64,000 nucleotides of DNA, taken from the NCBI RefSeq assembly GCF_029227915.1, contig NC_079877.1, positions 15,169,851-15,233,850 on the forward strand. Reading direction: 5' to 3'. Numbering within the stretch: the first letter of the stretch is position 1; every line of letters begins with the position of its first letter. The position numbers and the translations under genes were made by a program. The notes under the pieces are model-generated. The model was not told where the DNA came from, searched no databases, and was given only the letters and a program-made list of their open reading frames with translations. This stretch comes from Hydractinia symbiolongicarpus (Eukaryota; Cnidaria; Hydrozoa; Anthoathecata; Hydractiniidae). Below are positions 35,385-48,607 of the stretch, in pieces.

Positions 35385-35431
35385 GTCTTTCATCGCCCTC
35401 GACATTATACAGGTTGAGGGCCGTGAAAGAC
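35385..35431. repeat. Short hairpin (copy A)
   Basis: GTCTTTCATCGCCCTC / GAGGGCCGTGAAAGAC around a 15-base loop, imperfect here; the copy B version at 50,105 is better paired. Confidence 0.55.
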
Positions 35432-36063
35432 GTTTCCACACCTAAATGCATTTTGAAATCTCTGGCTTTTCTTTAAATATAATCTATGGTACTATAATAG
35501 TATGCCAAAAATTTTCCAGGTCTATTTTCTTAAGGATAAAAATTTTGTTCATAAAAAAATTGAAAATAAGCGCTGATGTCATACATAAGGGGTTATATAT
35601 AAATTTATGTTTTTAGATATATTTCTTTGTTTCAACCAGTGCTATGCCATTGGGACTATAAATGGGAATGCGTCTTTTAACATTCTAAATCTTCGAAAAC
35701 TGGCATGCGCATAGGCCAGAAAATACTGGTTTATTGTGAAGAGAGTCGTTTTTAGGCCGAAGGGTAAATAAATCAGAAAAGATTTATGAGTAGTTCTAAA
35801 ATTTCAAAATAGAATTAGTGCAAACTCTCTTTATCTAACATTCGCAACAAACAGCAGAATTTGTTCCATATAGCGAAAGCTCGAGGCATATTTTAATTAT
35901 TTTATTTCTTAAGTCATCTCTCAAAAAAACTATTTGGTTATTGCTAGCTTTTCTCTCTTTCTCTCTGCTTTTTGTTTTTTTAAAAAAAGTGTAAAGCGAG
36001 TTTAAAATAGAGAACGTTACTGTATGCCAGTTATTTCTTTTTTTTATGTTTCTAACCCCCAAC

Positions 36064-39000
36064 CTATGTGTTTACATAGCGTGATATGCGAACATTAAAT
36101 ACTTTCAATTTTCTCTCAGTAATGAAACCACTTAAACCTTTATCATGTCTTGTGAACCAATTCATCCCTTCTGTATCACCATACCACCATCCAGAGCCAA
36201 ATAATTTTGCTTTTTCTGTATTTATGCCATGGTCGAACGTACTAAATGGTTTCCCGGAATGGTAATCCACAAGGTTATTTTCTCCTAAAAAAATTTAATT
36301 ATAACATTAACACGTTTTATCTAGGTATGCTGGCTAGGTTTTAAAACACGTGCATTATATAGCTAGCTATTTTTTCACGGGTTCCCAAAAGTAAAACAAA
36401 CTCAAGATGTCTCTAAAACCTTTTTGTGAAAAAAGAAATGGATAACAAGAGAAAGGAGCTGACAGGCACAGAAAAACTTCTGGTGGTAATTTTCACTTTA
36501 TTTTATTGTGCAGTTCTAATACAGAATTTTAACACACCTTCCGCAATTCTCACAAAATGAATTAACTTGATTGGCTAACTAGTTTACTACTGGTTGTTTC
36601 CATGCATAACGTAGAGGAAATGTAGAACTGAATTTAAGTTTCCTTTAACCATATGGAAAAAAAAAATTATTCACGTGGGGTAAACAATTTAATTAAGAAG
36701 CTCTTCCTGTTTTTTTCCGTTGTGCGAAACCCTAACCCTAACCTAAACATTTAGCAAAACTTAATATTTCATTTAAAAGGTGAAAACTCTTTTCTCCAAT
36801 GAATCTTATAGTACAAGGCGTTCTGAAATCCTCGACGTCACCAAATTTTTATATACACTTTTAGTTTTAGTCAAAAAACGAAAAATAACCTTTTGTAATT
36901 GAAACACTATTTTTCACAAATAGTCGACTGGTGAAATGGAATGATAGCTTGACCTCTTTTCTTGTTAGCTTACAGTCTTCAAATTTTGTGGGATCGAGTT
37001 ATTAGAAATATTCTTTATTAGAATTGAGCGTTAAAAATAGTAGAGAATTACACAAAAGCGATGTTGGAAAATTGCGTGAGTTTCTTGATTTGTTTAGTTA
37101 CCTCCTTGTGAAGCGACGTGCATCCTGTAAAAATCCAATTCTGATGAAACAGTAAAATTATGCAGTTCAACATCGTATCGCTGGCCCGTTGAATCTGCTA
37201 TATAGAAGGAAAGAATGACTGGTGGGTTTGTTAGTTGATGTAGCATTTCTAAACCAATCCAAAAATCTCCATTCTTGTTTACTTTACCAAAACCATTTCT
37301 GTATTCCTTCCAAGTCCTGTTGCCACTTAATTGGGAGTTTTTAAGAATCATAATAGACCCTAAAAAAGTCAAGGAAGTATATTATACTTGTAAAACTAGC
37401 TGATAAAACACGTGAAATAATTCCCTTAATTAAAAATATAAACAAAAGTTTTCTTAAATTGCAGAATATAGATTTTAGTGATGTTTTATACACGATGTTG
37501 TGGAAAATTGTAGGAAATATGAGTACCTTTGCCTGTCACGACCAGACAGACAGAATTAGAGTATTGACACAAAGGGACTAGTAGCCAAAACCAAGCAAAA
37601 ATCCACTTACAGCATTGCTTAAAAATTACTGTGCTTGTTATTACGAGACGATTTGTTGTCAATCTTTTTAAAGCGATCAAACAATAAGCCAATTTTGGCG
37701 AAATAGACAATGTTAATTGTCCGTGGCTTTGCTCGTCTGTATTTTGTAACGAACTTATAGTTTTTTGCAGGTTTTAAAATCCGTCACAGTAAATCAGTTT
37801 ACAATGCAATTACAATGCTAATCAAATCGATTTATTTTATCCCCTCATTTGTTTTATCCAATTTAACGTGTGTATAAAAATGAAAGTTTTTATATATGTA
37901 AAAAACGTGATTTTCAGGCAAAGCACGACTACTGTGGAGATGTTGTGTTGTCTTTCTCTCGCAGGGGAAGAGTGAGTTGTGATAACAACATTTTATTATT
38001 TTTGTTGTTTAAAAAAACAGCTGATACACAAAGCACATATCAGTCATTTTGAAATGAATTATTGTTTGATCCGCTAATTAGTTACGTATGTTAAACCTTA
38101 TTAACATTCGATTGTTTTCTCGATCAATAAAATTTACTAAAACTGACAGGCGCTAGAACATGCATAGGTTGGATCGCATCACGGATGATTTCAATAGAAA
38201 CAAAAGACTTCAATCTCCTTCTTTATTTCTACCTCTATGATAAGAGAAATTGTTTAAGCCTCATATCTTCCTAACAATAAAATAGAATTGTAAAAACAAC
38301 AGTATTGGAGTAACTTAGGGATAAAATGAAAACGTTTTAAATGAAATAGGCAACATAAAAAACATTGTGAAAAAAACCGTCGCGGTAAATTTAATTTGAC
38401 ATACAATAAAATCTTAAATTTATCACGTGATTTGTTCTAGCTAATTGAAAATGTAAACCAAAGTTTTACAAAATACGAAACAACTAAAAAATTTTGATTT
38501 AATTAATTAATGAAAGATAAAACGTATACCCAGAAATTAGAATATATAATTAAGCTGCCTGAATTTAACAAGTTACATCCTAAACGAAAGAATGAAAAGA
38601 ACCCAGTAATAAAAGAGCAAGAAATAATTACAACGAAATTGAAAGATTTCAAAGACAAAAAGAAGATTAGCGAGTCATTGTATCATCAATTAAAATCAAC
38701 TGGTAGTCAACCCCCACGTTTATATGGCTTAACTAAATTTCATAAAACGAACACGCCAGTAAGACCAGTTTTGTCCATGCCAGGGTCAGCATACTATAAA
38801 ATTGCTAACCAAGTTTCGAAATGGCTTTTTGTTGTTGAAGAATGTAATGTAAACTCTTTAATAAAATCGATTTCCGACTCTTTACATCAGATAGAATTGA
38901 ATGAGAAAGACGAATTAATCAGCTTTGACGTGACCTCGCTGTATACGAACGTACCAGTTAATGAAGCAATAAATGACTATACAGAATTGCTGTTATCTGC

Positions 39001-41515
39001 GAAATATGATAAACCAACAGTAGATAAGCAGACTTTTAAAAATTTGCTCATTATCTGCAGCTGCAATGTTATTATGGTAGCTAATAATGGATATTACAAG
39101 CAAATAGATGGATTAGCTATGGGTAGCCCACCGGCTCCCATGATAGCTAATGGTTGGCTTAGCTAATCTGATAATGAGATTAAAGACAACGCATTACTAT
39201 TTTCAAGGTATATAGATGACATTCTTCGGAATATAAATAAGAATGAAATACATCGGAAGCTTGCGGAAATTAATGATTTATATCCTGCATTGAAATTTAC
39301 AATAGAGAGGGAATCCGATGGTAGTCATCAATTCTTTTAAATGCTCATTAAACGAATTGGGCGCAAATTGTCCTCTACTTGGTACACCAAAGCCACTGAT
39401 GCATGTCTAACTATGAATTTTCATTCCCTCGCACCGCTGAAATATAAACGATCTGTAGTCTCCGGTATGGCACATCGAATAGTGCGTGCTTGTAGTTCTT
39501 GGAAAGCTGTTCATGAAAGCCTAGCGAAAGCGAAACAAATTCTTAAAAATAATCAATATCCTGTTTCACTCTATGAACCCATTATTAAGAAAGTGTTGGA
39601 ATCAGTTATTATACCTAAAGAAATGAAAGGTGAAGTTGAATCAGATGAACAGATACCGTGTAAAATGATGTTCATCCAATATAGAGGATGCATATCACAT
39701 AAGTTTGAACAGTGACTTAAAAGAATCGACGCTCCTTGTAAAGTTGCCTTTACGCTAAGAAAAGTGAAAGCCATATTACCAGCATTAAAGCCAACGATCG
39801 AAATACTTCTTAAAAGTGCTTTAGTTTATTAAATTGTATATCCATGGTGTAAATCGTGCTATGTGGGGCAAACAACCGGGCATTTACTAACCGCGTAAAA
39901 GAGCATACAAGGTCAACAAGTCCCGTTGGTAGTCACTTTATCGCATGCAATATCGCACTCACAATGGTTGACGTTGTCATACTTGTTTCATCAAGCAGAT
40001 CGTCCCACCATTTAATGGTGTTGGAAGCGTTATATATTCGTCAAATTAAACCTACTTTGAACACACGGACGAATATAAAAGTCATACATTAGTTATTAAA
40101 ATATAATGATAAACGACGTCTTCAGGGATGTTGGCAATAGTTTATTATAATTATTATTTAAAATCTGATTTAGATGTGTTATAACATTCCTTAGTATATT
40201 TTTTAAGCTGTGCATAAATTTTTTAATTAAACTGTTTTTAAACTGTTATTTATTTGTTTTATAGAAAATGAATCTGATAATGAGTTACAAAGCACTCGAA
40301 ATATTATATTCAATAAAACTGCGTTGTTGGTCATTAAAATTTCCCGAATAAATCCTTACGCCACAATGTTTTTACCTTTCAAGATGAAATCAAATAGTTC
40401 TAATTTAATGTGTTTTACGTTTGGGTGGCATGTTTTATCCAATCCAAAGAACTTAGACATACATTAATTATGAGCCTTTTTCAGTCATTTGCAGTAACCA
40501 AAAGAGATGATAGCTTTATATTTTGAATGAAGATATGAATCAAAAATTAAAATTTGTATTTAACAAACTGTCGTAAATAATCGTTCTTGAAATTTTTTTT
40601 AAATAACTTTAGTATTGATCTGTTTTGCTGTCGGCATAATTCTTTATCCCCCTTAACTGTTCATTGAAAGTACACGATCCTATAAATTTCCTTGATCAGC
40701 GTTTAAAGCTCTGCAAGATAAAATAAATGAATAAACAAATTTCGATTAAACTTTGTTGTATATACACTGCTGACGTCATTAAAATTTTAGAAACAAAGGT
40801 AATCATAACTGTATGGTAGTTATATTAGATATCATCCGATCCTATTACCCTGTCATGATAAACCTTAAACATATAATTCTTACCATCAAGTCCTAGACAA
40901 AGAAAACAATATGGAAGTCTCCAATTCACATTGTAAACTTGGAGATGATAGTTTCCAAGTGGACAAAAGCTTTTCTGATTGAGTTGAATATTTTGCTTTT
41001 GTTCGCATGTATATGTATTCAACCTCTCATCAGGAACACAAATCTTACGTGGATCGTTGCAGATATTATAATCGTTCGTGCAGTTGCTCTATGTATAAAG
41101 ATTACATGTATAGATGTATAACATATATAAAAGAAATAGAAAAAATATTGGAGAAGCAATAGAGAAGGATATAACATACCACAAAGGCAAAGTGAGATGT
41201 GATTTCATCCCATAAAAAGGCGCAATTTGCTTCAAACATGTCTTGATCAAGCAATTCACATTGGTATTGAGAGGGAGATTCTTCTTTCAAATTCAAACTC
41301 CTACATGTTGGAGTTGACAAACATAGACTTCCGCACTTTTCTTTTGTAGTTGTGGAAAACGATGCTATAGCCGGAATGTTTAAAATGCGATTAGAATATC
41401 GTCTCATGTTTAACCAACTAACCGATACACCTTGTCTAATCTCCTTTCTCCTTTCCAAGTTTGAAGTGGAAACAACACTTGGAATTATTGCTAAGAATAT
41501 TGTACCCCAAAACAT
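36064..41515 (-). CDS. Secreted PAN/EGF-like/fibrinogen-domain protein, copy A
   Basis: Four exons on the minus strand: 41,515-41,180 (phase 0), 41,088-40,884, 37,359-37,102, 36,284-36,064 (last two introns phase 1), 1020 nt, 339 residues. Exon 1: ATG, signal peptide MFWGTIFLAIIPSVVS, then a PAN/apple domain with EKCGSLC, PTCRSLNL and QCELL. Exon 2: cysteine-rich EGF-like remnant (SNCTNDYNIC...ICVPDE...YTCE) and the start of the fibrinogen C-terminal domain. Exon 3: GNRTWKEYRNGFGKVNKNGD and FWIGLEMLHQLT, the fibrinogen core. Exon 4: GKPFSTFDHGIN, GSGWWYG and the final strand. The C-terminal half lacks the usual cysteines of the CA...WWY-C pair and the DxDND calcium site, so ligand binding may differ from ficolin/tachylectin relatives. 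No membrane segment, so a secreted lectin-like recognition or matrix protein is likely. The 3.5-kb second intron carries a Penelope-like element on the opposite strand. Confidence 0.9.
38510..40092 (+). pseudogene. Penelope-like element: RT plus GIY-YIG, broken (copy A)
   Basis: The plus-strand frame has the reverse transcriptase pieces PRLYGLTKFHK, motif A SFDVTSLYTNVPVNEAI, motif B GLAMGSPPAPMIAN, motif C RYIDDI, then after a linker a GIY-YIG endonuclease start with CYVGQTTGHLL. This order (RT followed by a C-terminal GIY-YIG nuclease) is diagnostic of Penelope-like retroelements. Stops after motif B (39,166), after SHQFF (near 39,340), at 39,715 and around 39,830 break it. The N-terminal part upstream of the finger region is missing. 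It lies antisense in intron 2 of the PAN/fibrinogen gene. Confidence 0.9.
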
Positions 41516-44500
41516 TTTGTGTACTATATAAGAATGTCCTTAATATTTATTCTTTGTTAAGTTTTCAGAACAAAAATGAGTTAACGTTTGTTTCCATTAG
41601 CTAAAAAATCGTAAATAGAAAAGTTGAATATAGTATGTAGAATGTTATATTGAAGATGGTTATAGTAATAAGATGTGTTTTCCTTAGTCACCAGAATCAT
41701 AAATAGAAGATTTTAAATATGTAAAAGATTCCATTCAGGAGAGTTGATATAGCTTGATACTGTATATATCATTGTTAACTACAAGAAAAGTAACCACATC
41801 CCTTTTTATCATGATTAAAACATTACATTAGGCGCCAAATAAAGAGGTTTTTCGCTTGTTACACTAATGATAGAAGTTCCCTTATGATTATAAAGATAAT
41901 TTAAAGACAAAGTAAATTAAAAAAATAAATAAACAAAAATCTAAAAAATTTCACTCAACTCCAAAAATTGATTACCATTGCAATGCTTCTGCATATTTTT
42001 TTAAAAAAAATCCTGGAAAATTAAAAGTAGAAGTTAGGAAAAGTAAAAGTTTTGGGAAAAGTTGAACAAGAGGTGGCAATTTTGATTTTGTTTTGTATTG
42101 GAATCTTTGAAATGTAAGCGACCGGGTCCGGAACTTACTGAAATTTACGGAAAATTGCACATTTCCGGTTTCTGTTGATGAAACTGCTTTCACTCGGCCA
42201 TGATCAAAAGTTATGCAATTTTTGGAAAATACATGTTTTCTCCAGAACACAAGTATTTTGATAAATTCAGGTATTAGTCCTATCAAATGGTTATTAAGCA
42301 TAACAACAACAGCCCTCATATATTCTACATATATATTGATTTTTTTATCTGTGTGCTGAGTTACATGCTTGGTTTCTTTAGTTAGTTAGTTCAGTATATT
42401 TTTCTCTACTGTGTCTTGGTACGATGCCAGATTTAACCCTATTAGCTATTGTGTTTTTTGATCCTTGTAGCTATGGAGGTGGGAGGATATACCCCCTCCC
42501 TCTAAATATCTCAGGCTCCTTTTAATAAAACTTTAATTTAATATGACGGATTAAAACTACAAAAAGTATTTTGGTCACGTCAAAGTAAGGAGAATTTAAT
42601 AGTTATCAGAATCTATACAATCTAAAATATCTTGTAAATTAAACATATTGTGGTCTGCAAAATTGATTTATCTGAATGTACTCTAAGTAAATCTAATTAG
42701 ATAATAAACACAAATTACAACAAGGAGTGCATAAAGCGAAGATTTTAACTTAAATTTCTAGTAGAAAAGATTCCTGATAAACTTCGGAAACTACAAAATT
42801 TTTTGAAAATAGTTTTTACCATGCTAATTCATCAAATTTTCGGAAAAGTAACTAAAAACAAGAATGTTTTAAAGACGTGGTGTAAATTTATCAAAAAAAA
42901 ACAGGAGGGGAAGGCAATAGAGTAAAGTTGTGTTGCTGTACACGAATAAAAAATTTCTTGCATTTTGTTTGTTTTGAAACTTTCTTTACCCTTGTTTTTC
43001 CAATAAGTTGGGACATTCGCATGAGATTAAACATAAGGTGGAATTGTAAATACGTATTGCTATTCCCATTGCAATCCCAATATGCTATTCCCAATGCACC
43101 AAGGAAGAAAACACGCATGTTCGATTTGATACTTTTCGAATTCTAGATCGTTCGATTTTAAAATTTTGTAAGTACACAAAACAAATTCGAATCATTGTTT
43201 ATGCGAATTGAAACGAAAAAATGATTTTAAGTGAGCCACTTTTATATTTTTTGTGTGCTATGAAATTATTTTTTATTTGCTTACGTTTTTATGTTACCAT
43301 TTTAATAATGGCTTCCAAAAAAAACCGCTTAGTATGGCTTCATAGAAAGACCTATTAAAATAAGCCGTAAACCAATTCAATCATCGAATTTTTTCATGCT
43401 AACCGGTTTTTGTATCAGTCAAGTAAAAACAGGGTTTACTAACCGCTCTGTTTTGTTGTCACGATTAATTTGTGAATTTTCACTTGAACTTTTCCCAAAA
43501 AATATAAATTTTTTATTGTTGAACTTTATTTAAAAAATAAGAATATTTAAATTTACCGAAAAACAATTTTTGAGGATACAGAAGGAGAATATTTTGAGGA
43601 TAACTCAATTTTTCAGTCAAAAATATTCGTCGGTCATTAATGTCGTCGGTAAAAACTATCGTCACCTAGCAAAAAAATCTTCTTTTAACGGATGGAGTTT
43701 TACCCGATAATGTATCATATAAAAACTCAGGAAGTATTATAAACATGTAACAAAGCACAGACGCGTTTGCATATTTATCTATTAGGTATCTGCGTGCCAA
43801 ATTTTTAGGTTCCGTACCTCCCGGAGCCTTAGATATTGGCTATTCCTTGATATTACCCCTAAAACTATCTATGAAATCCTTATAAACGGGGGCACATAAT
43901 AACGTTCGTTACTATTATCCTTAGAACTCGAAAGTTACCACAAAACTTTATTTTATCGAGGGGAATCATTCTCTAAATTTTGGACATGTGATTAATCTGT
44001 TTTCCCGAATTTTTCTGATTCTCAGGCAATTCTTGGCGTTTTTCCCGGGAAAAAACCCGGAAAATATGTTAAATAAGTTTTATTTCACTGTTAACTTTCA
44101 ACAAAATCTTATAAATTCGGTCTATAGTAATTACATTTTAAGCAAATAGTGGTATTTAGAATAAATTAATTTGGCGTAATGTCAGTGTACCAAATTTGGA
44201 TCAATTTGGACAAGCCTATTAAAAGTTACGGAGGGAGTTAGAGAGCGGTTATAATAATTTTGAAAAGCGCCGGACCAAAAAGGGACTAACTACGGAAACT
44301 TCCTAAACAAATTTTCTTTTGTATGTGTATTCTAGCCCGTAACCGCAAAAATACACGGGTTCGCCGTTCCTTAGATTCTCGTCCGATGCACATTTCTCCG
44401 GCATTGGCATTTCGTACATTTTTGTCCTCCTAGTAGCACCGAGTAATAAAATTACTCCGCGGAGGTCCGAATTAAAGCTGCTGCGCGAGAATTTTGAACA

Positions 44501-44586
44501 CAGAGAACACGGTAGTTATAATAGATAGTCGGGATCTGGCGTTGAAAAATTCATAATCTAAATTCACGTCACTGATTGGCTAAAAT
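41516..44586. other. Upstream region of PAN/fibrinogen gene, copy A
   Basis: Promoter and intergenic DNA of the minus-strand gene; no exon recognised. It contains the copy A side of two large length differences: at 41,851 the bases TCGCTT replace 1.59 kb of copy B, and near 43,170-43,200 a 0.64-kb segment is missing. Confidence 0.5.
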
Positions 44587-44874
44587 TTGGATTGTTTGTG
44601 TGAACGAAAGCATACAAAAATGTTGTCGGTGAGGCAAGTTCTACGAGATAATAACCGCAATAATGTCTCATATTTTCATGTAAGACCTCTCCACCACGCA
44701 CTAACTCCAACATTGCAAAAATGGATGAAGGCCAGAAGGTTGGAGAAGGTGTGGAAAACGTTTCATTACCCCAAGAAATGTAGATTACAAGTAAACAGTC
44801 GCAGTAAAGAATATCCACATGAAACACATGGCCACATAGAAACTACGGAGAAATGGGAAACGAAAGCTTTTTAA
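44587..44874 (+). CDS. Small conserved reading frame, unknown (copy A)
   Basis: 95 codons, kept open in both duplicates with five amino-acid differences and no indels. A likely start is the second ATG (MLSVRQVLRDNNRNNVSYF). The product is basic, with HPLHHALTP-type and KARRLEKVWKTFHYPKK segments; a donor-like AA/GTAAAC after KKCRLQ would allow it to be a 5' exon. No family recognised. It could be the first exon of a plus-strand gene or chance survival in a recent duplicate. Confidence 0.3.
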   Translation: MDCLCERKHTKMLSVRQVLRDNNRNNVSYFHVRPLHHALTPTLQKWMKARRLEKVWKTFHYPKKCRLQVNSRSKEYPHETHGHIETTEKWETKAF

Positions 44875-45269
44875 TCAACCTAGACTCCAACGTTTGTTAA
44901 ACTTCATTTGTTTACGTTGTCGAGATTTGAGTAATAATTTGTTCAACCCGTTTAATTTACAAATGAATGGCAACAGCTGTGGGAAATGGTTTCCATATTC
45001 AGCGAATAACAAAATAAGTTGCAGTGGTTTTTTAATAAATAATTCTGGGTATTATCACTTCTTCCATTCTTATTTGATATTCCGTACTTGAGAATCACAT
45101 TTTTTGTTCTTTTTCTTTTGAAGAAACAAAATGTTCATAAACACTCTGCCTCCTTTAGATGGTTCTCGCTGGTTGAGCAGTAGGATAGTGTACAACCAAA
45201 ATAGGAAAAAGTAGTTATGAAAAATAGCTCTTTTCCACAAACTTTATTTTTTTGCTTTTCTTGTGACCT

Positions 45270-45470
45270 GTGCTCACGTCACCCATGGAAAACAACAACA
45301 TTTTCTTCAAGGAAATACGTTTAAAGCATGCCCACAGTGTTAGAGACAAAGTGCTCAACAAACAAAGAGGGCAAAGTAGCGCAGTTGAAAATATGTTTTG
45401 GAGAAGGAATGATTCAGAAGAGATTGATCAAAAAAGAAAAGAAAAAGTCGACTTAAGCGCACTTCTTTAA
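45270..45470 (+). CDS. Small conserved reading frame, charged, unknown (copy A)
   Basis: 66 codons, containing ENNNIFFKEIRLKHAHSVRD and a lysine/glutamate-rich end. It is open in copy B with a frameshifted last few residues. A possible acceptor (TTCAAG) precedes EIRLKH, so it could be a second exon following the frame at 44,587. Very uncertain. Confidence 0.22.
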   Translation: MLTSPMENNNIFFKEIRLKHAHSVRDKVLNKQRGQSSAVENMFWRRNDSEEIDQKRKEKVDLSALL

Positions 45471-45767
45471 GTAAATCTGTGTAATCGTATTATGTTGCGA
45501 TGTATTCTTATACTTCCTCTCCATGCTTTGGTTCATTAAACATGTGAATACTATTGCGTATAAAATTTCCTTTCCAGCGCTGGAAGGAATTTTTAGATGA
45601 GAGTTTCTTCGTTTTCTCATCACTGCTTCCGATTTTGTGGTTTTTACCCCTACCATTTTTAAACTGACATTTAAATTCGCATAATAATGAGTATTTACGA
45701 AATTATGCGAAAAAATTCGAAAATTCAAAGTTCTTTATATTTAAAATGTCGAAATTTGAAATCAGGG

Positions 45768-45840
45768 CCTACCTGACTCTTTTTTCTTCCCTCACTGAAA
45801 AACTGCAGAAGAAGAAATGGAAGAAAAAAAGTCAGGTAGG
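45768..45840. repeat. 23-bp-arm inverted repeat at end of copy A
   Basis: CCTACCTGACTCTTTTTTCT... is inverted as GGAAGAAAAAAAGTCAGGTAGG after about 28 bases. The hairpin is present in both copies (62,666 in B). Confidence 0.7.
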
Positions 45841-48110
45841 TCGGGCTAAAGTGCAATACTGTTTTGTAAAAAATTTATTACATTTCTGATTAAAATAAAA
45901 ACATAGAATACAGCCCGTGATGCGGACAGACAGACAGACAAATTACGGCTATTAGAGACATGTCTTTAAACGAGAAAATCAAGCTACTCTGGCGACATTG
46001 ATAGGCGATAGTCGTAAATTTATTACTCGTGTTTTCGTGCCTTTATCCAATTTCGACGTAAATTTTAAAATTCTCAACATAAATAATATTTTATATTTTC
46101 GTAGATATAACTACAAATAATTAAACAGAAAAATCTGCCTTTCAAAAGTTAACTCATTCTGCACCGTCACTGTAAAACGCTTATAACCACGTGCATTATT
46201 TGCTCATTGATACAGTAAGGACTAGTTTATCCTTATAGATAAGTAGCTATCTGTATATCTTTAAATACAATATCATTAAAATCAATATTTTTAATTGTTT
46301 CAAAAACTCTCGAGATGATCGGTTATTCTGCTCATTAGACACCCTTTTCGAAAAAAAAGTTAAAAGGCTCCTTTAAAAAAAACTCCCGGGTAACAAAATA
46401 AACAAAAACAAAGCAGAAGAGAGCATTTTTGCTGGTAATTTTTCACAATTTTCCGCTTCATAATATTACGCACATTATCCGTATACAACGCAAACAAAGA
46501 GCCAACTCCACTTTGCCCGGAACAAAACGGACAAGAAAATCTTCTGTGATATAAACATTTTAAGTACGCGTGCGCAGAAGATTATCTGATTCTTTCAGTT
46601 TTAAGAAAAAAGATTTTTTGTAGTGGAGAAGAGACTTAACGCTAAAACATGAACCACAAAACCATCATGACTTTGTTTAATTTGCCGTTAATATATCAAG
46701 GACATGTATATTCAGCTTAGAATAGGTACTTCTATAAAAATCAAGTAAGAATTGTTATAATAATAATGAAAAGAAAAAGAGAAAGATTTACTTATGACAT
46801 ATTCTTTCAAGAGAAATTTTTATCCTTTACTTTATCCAAAGCAAAAGTTAGAGTTAAAACGCGGGAAACGTTCGTAATTAATGTGGACGAGGTGTGTACA
46901 GAAAGATTAAACAATCAACCAAAAAACCTTTTTTTCTCATAAAAAAAATATTAAAATTAATTAAGTATCCTTCATACACCTGAAAATTATAAGAAAAAGT
47001 ATATGGTATGCCTCTGTGAAGTTTTGCGTTTTGAACTAAAACAAATTTGATTTAAAGGAAGGCAATTTTTATTTTAAAGATACGATTTAAAAGTTCCTGA
47101 GAAACCACCAAAAGTTTTTCGTTTACAAGAAAATTAACTAATTGTGGTTTTCAATCCAAATTCGTTGCCAAAATAGCATTTGTGAGAAAATCAACTCAAA
47201 ATTTGACATTTTATTTGACATGATGACATAATGTCACCTTTTCGCTAATTTTCATTTTCTTTTTTTAAAACAGTGGCATATTAAGGAGGAAATGGAACCA
47301 TAGAGATGTAAAGTGAATTGAAACTAAGCAACGTTCAAAACACTTTTAAAATTTAATTATCGTTCAAGACTTTTCTTCAATGACAGCCATACATGGATAA
47401 GTTTTGTCAAAATATTTTAGCATATTTATAACAAACACAATGTCTGATTATCAAGTAAAAGTTTCCTAATATGTAAACAAAACTGATCATGCTAAGCCTA
47501 TATGTACTTGTATTTTTTTATGCATCATAATTTTTTGGCTTTCCAGATTTATTTTTCCTTGAATTTTCCTAAATGTATTTCCTTAAATATTATACTAACC
47601 AGATTTCAATGGATTGAAAAAATAGTACCGCCGTTCTAGTTTTCCCACGGCATGAATACTGGAGTAAAAAGTACACAGTTTTTGTCAAATTACAAATACA
47701 GAAATTATTTATGAATTTAAAAATTATTTCTATGTCGGGAAATTCTTCCTTATATAGAAAGTATGAGATTGCCCGATCGAGAAATTTCATCCGATTTTTT
47801 AGAAGTTATTATAAACCATAACAAAGAAATCTATATTTTTTATAAAACTTTTATTAAAGATAAATTAAAAATTTTTTAACAAATTATCATTTTTCAACGC
47901 AAAAATTTGGAAAATAAAAAATAACATGTTGTTCTCCGGATATGAAAGAATTTAGGAATGTTAAAAAATATTTTCGTTGATTATCCTATAAGCAGTCGTT
48001 TCAAAATTTAAAACAAATCTTGAACAGTGCCTTTTTAGATTTTTAGAAAAAGTTTTTTTTACTCTAAAGAATTGTGTTACCGTTTTAACCTGTTATTGGT
48101 TTTAAAGATA

Positions 48111-48607
48111 CAGTCTATTCTCGATAAGTGGAACCTCCACAGGGCCGAAAAAATTGGTTCCACTTATCGAATGTTCTACCTGTCCGGATTACTCGATAAG
48201 TGGAACCTCTATAAAACCGAAAAAGAGTTCCACTCATCGAATTTTTTTCTTATCTGAAATATCAGGAGACCGAGGAATTTAGGAATAATGAAAAACAGGG
48301 TGAGAAACAAAAGAAAATTCTTTATACATATTTACGTTCGCATTCGAAAAAAGAATGTTTTGTTTAAAATGATTCGAACGTGCTGTAGATGATTTTTCTT
48401 TCGGAAAAGTTCTACTTTTATGAAAAAATATTGTTCAAGAGCCCCCAAAAATGGTTCCATTTATAGAAAGTTCCACTTATCGAGGGTTCCAGTTATCGGA
48501 TAAAATAAGAGAGGTTTGTTAATGCAAATCCAAGGGACCGGGGAAATTGGTTCCACTAAACGAAAGTTCCACTTATCCGGGGTTTCACTTATCGAGAGTA
48601 GATTGTG
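48111..48607. mobile_element. Pogo-type MITE, 497 bp (copy B)
   Basis: Duplicate of the element at 33,293, with the same TA flanks and the same length; it was present before the duplication. Confidence 0.8.

Larger units (their letters stand above)
31156..36063. other. Gene-free 5' part of copy A
   Basis: AT-rich sequence downstream of the minus-strand PAN/fibrinogen gene. Only the pogo MITE and a small hairpin are recognised; both are duplicated in copy B. Part of 32,840-33,230 weakly resembles the middle of U3/U4 (GTCAAATTACAAATACAGAA against GTCAAGTTACAGAAAAAGAA), perhaps an old relative. Confidence 0.45.
31156..45980. repeat. Tandem duplication, copy A (14.8 kb)
   Basis: The unit starts AAGCTACTCTGGCGACATTG and ends TCTTTAAACGAGAAAATC; the next unit begins immediately with the same AAGCTACTCTGG. 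Over most of the length A and B differ by scattered substitutions and small indels. A lacks about 1.59 kb (at 41,851) and about 0.64 kb (near 43,190) present in B. It holds the PAN/fibrinogen gene, a Penelope-like fragment, a pogo MITE and two small conserved frames. Confidence 0.95.

Noticed and set aside
36728-36745. Telomere-like CCCTAA repeats (also near 51,450)
   Set aside because: Only two to three imperfect units, too short to be an interstitial telomere.
42891-43146. Overlapping open frames on both strands, also in copy B
   Set aside because: The frames occur on both strands over the same bases, no domain is seen, and the frames differ in length between copies; probably chance in AT-rich DNA.
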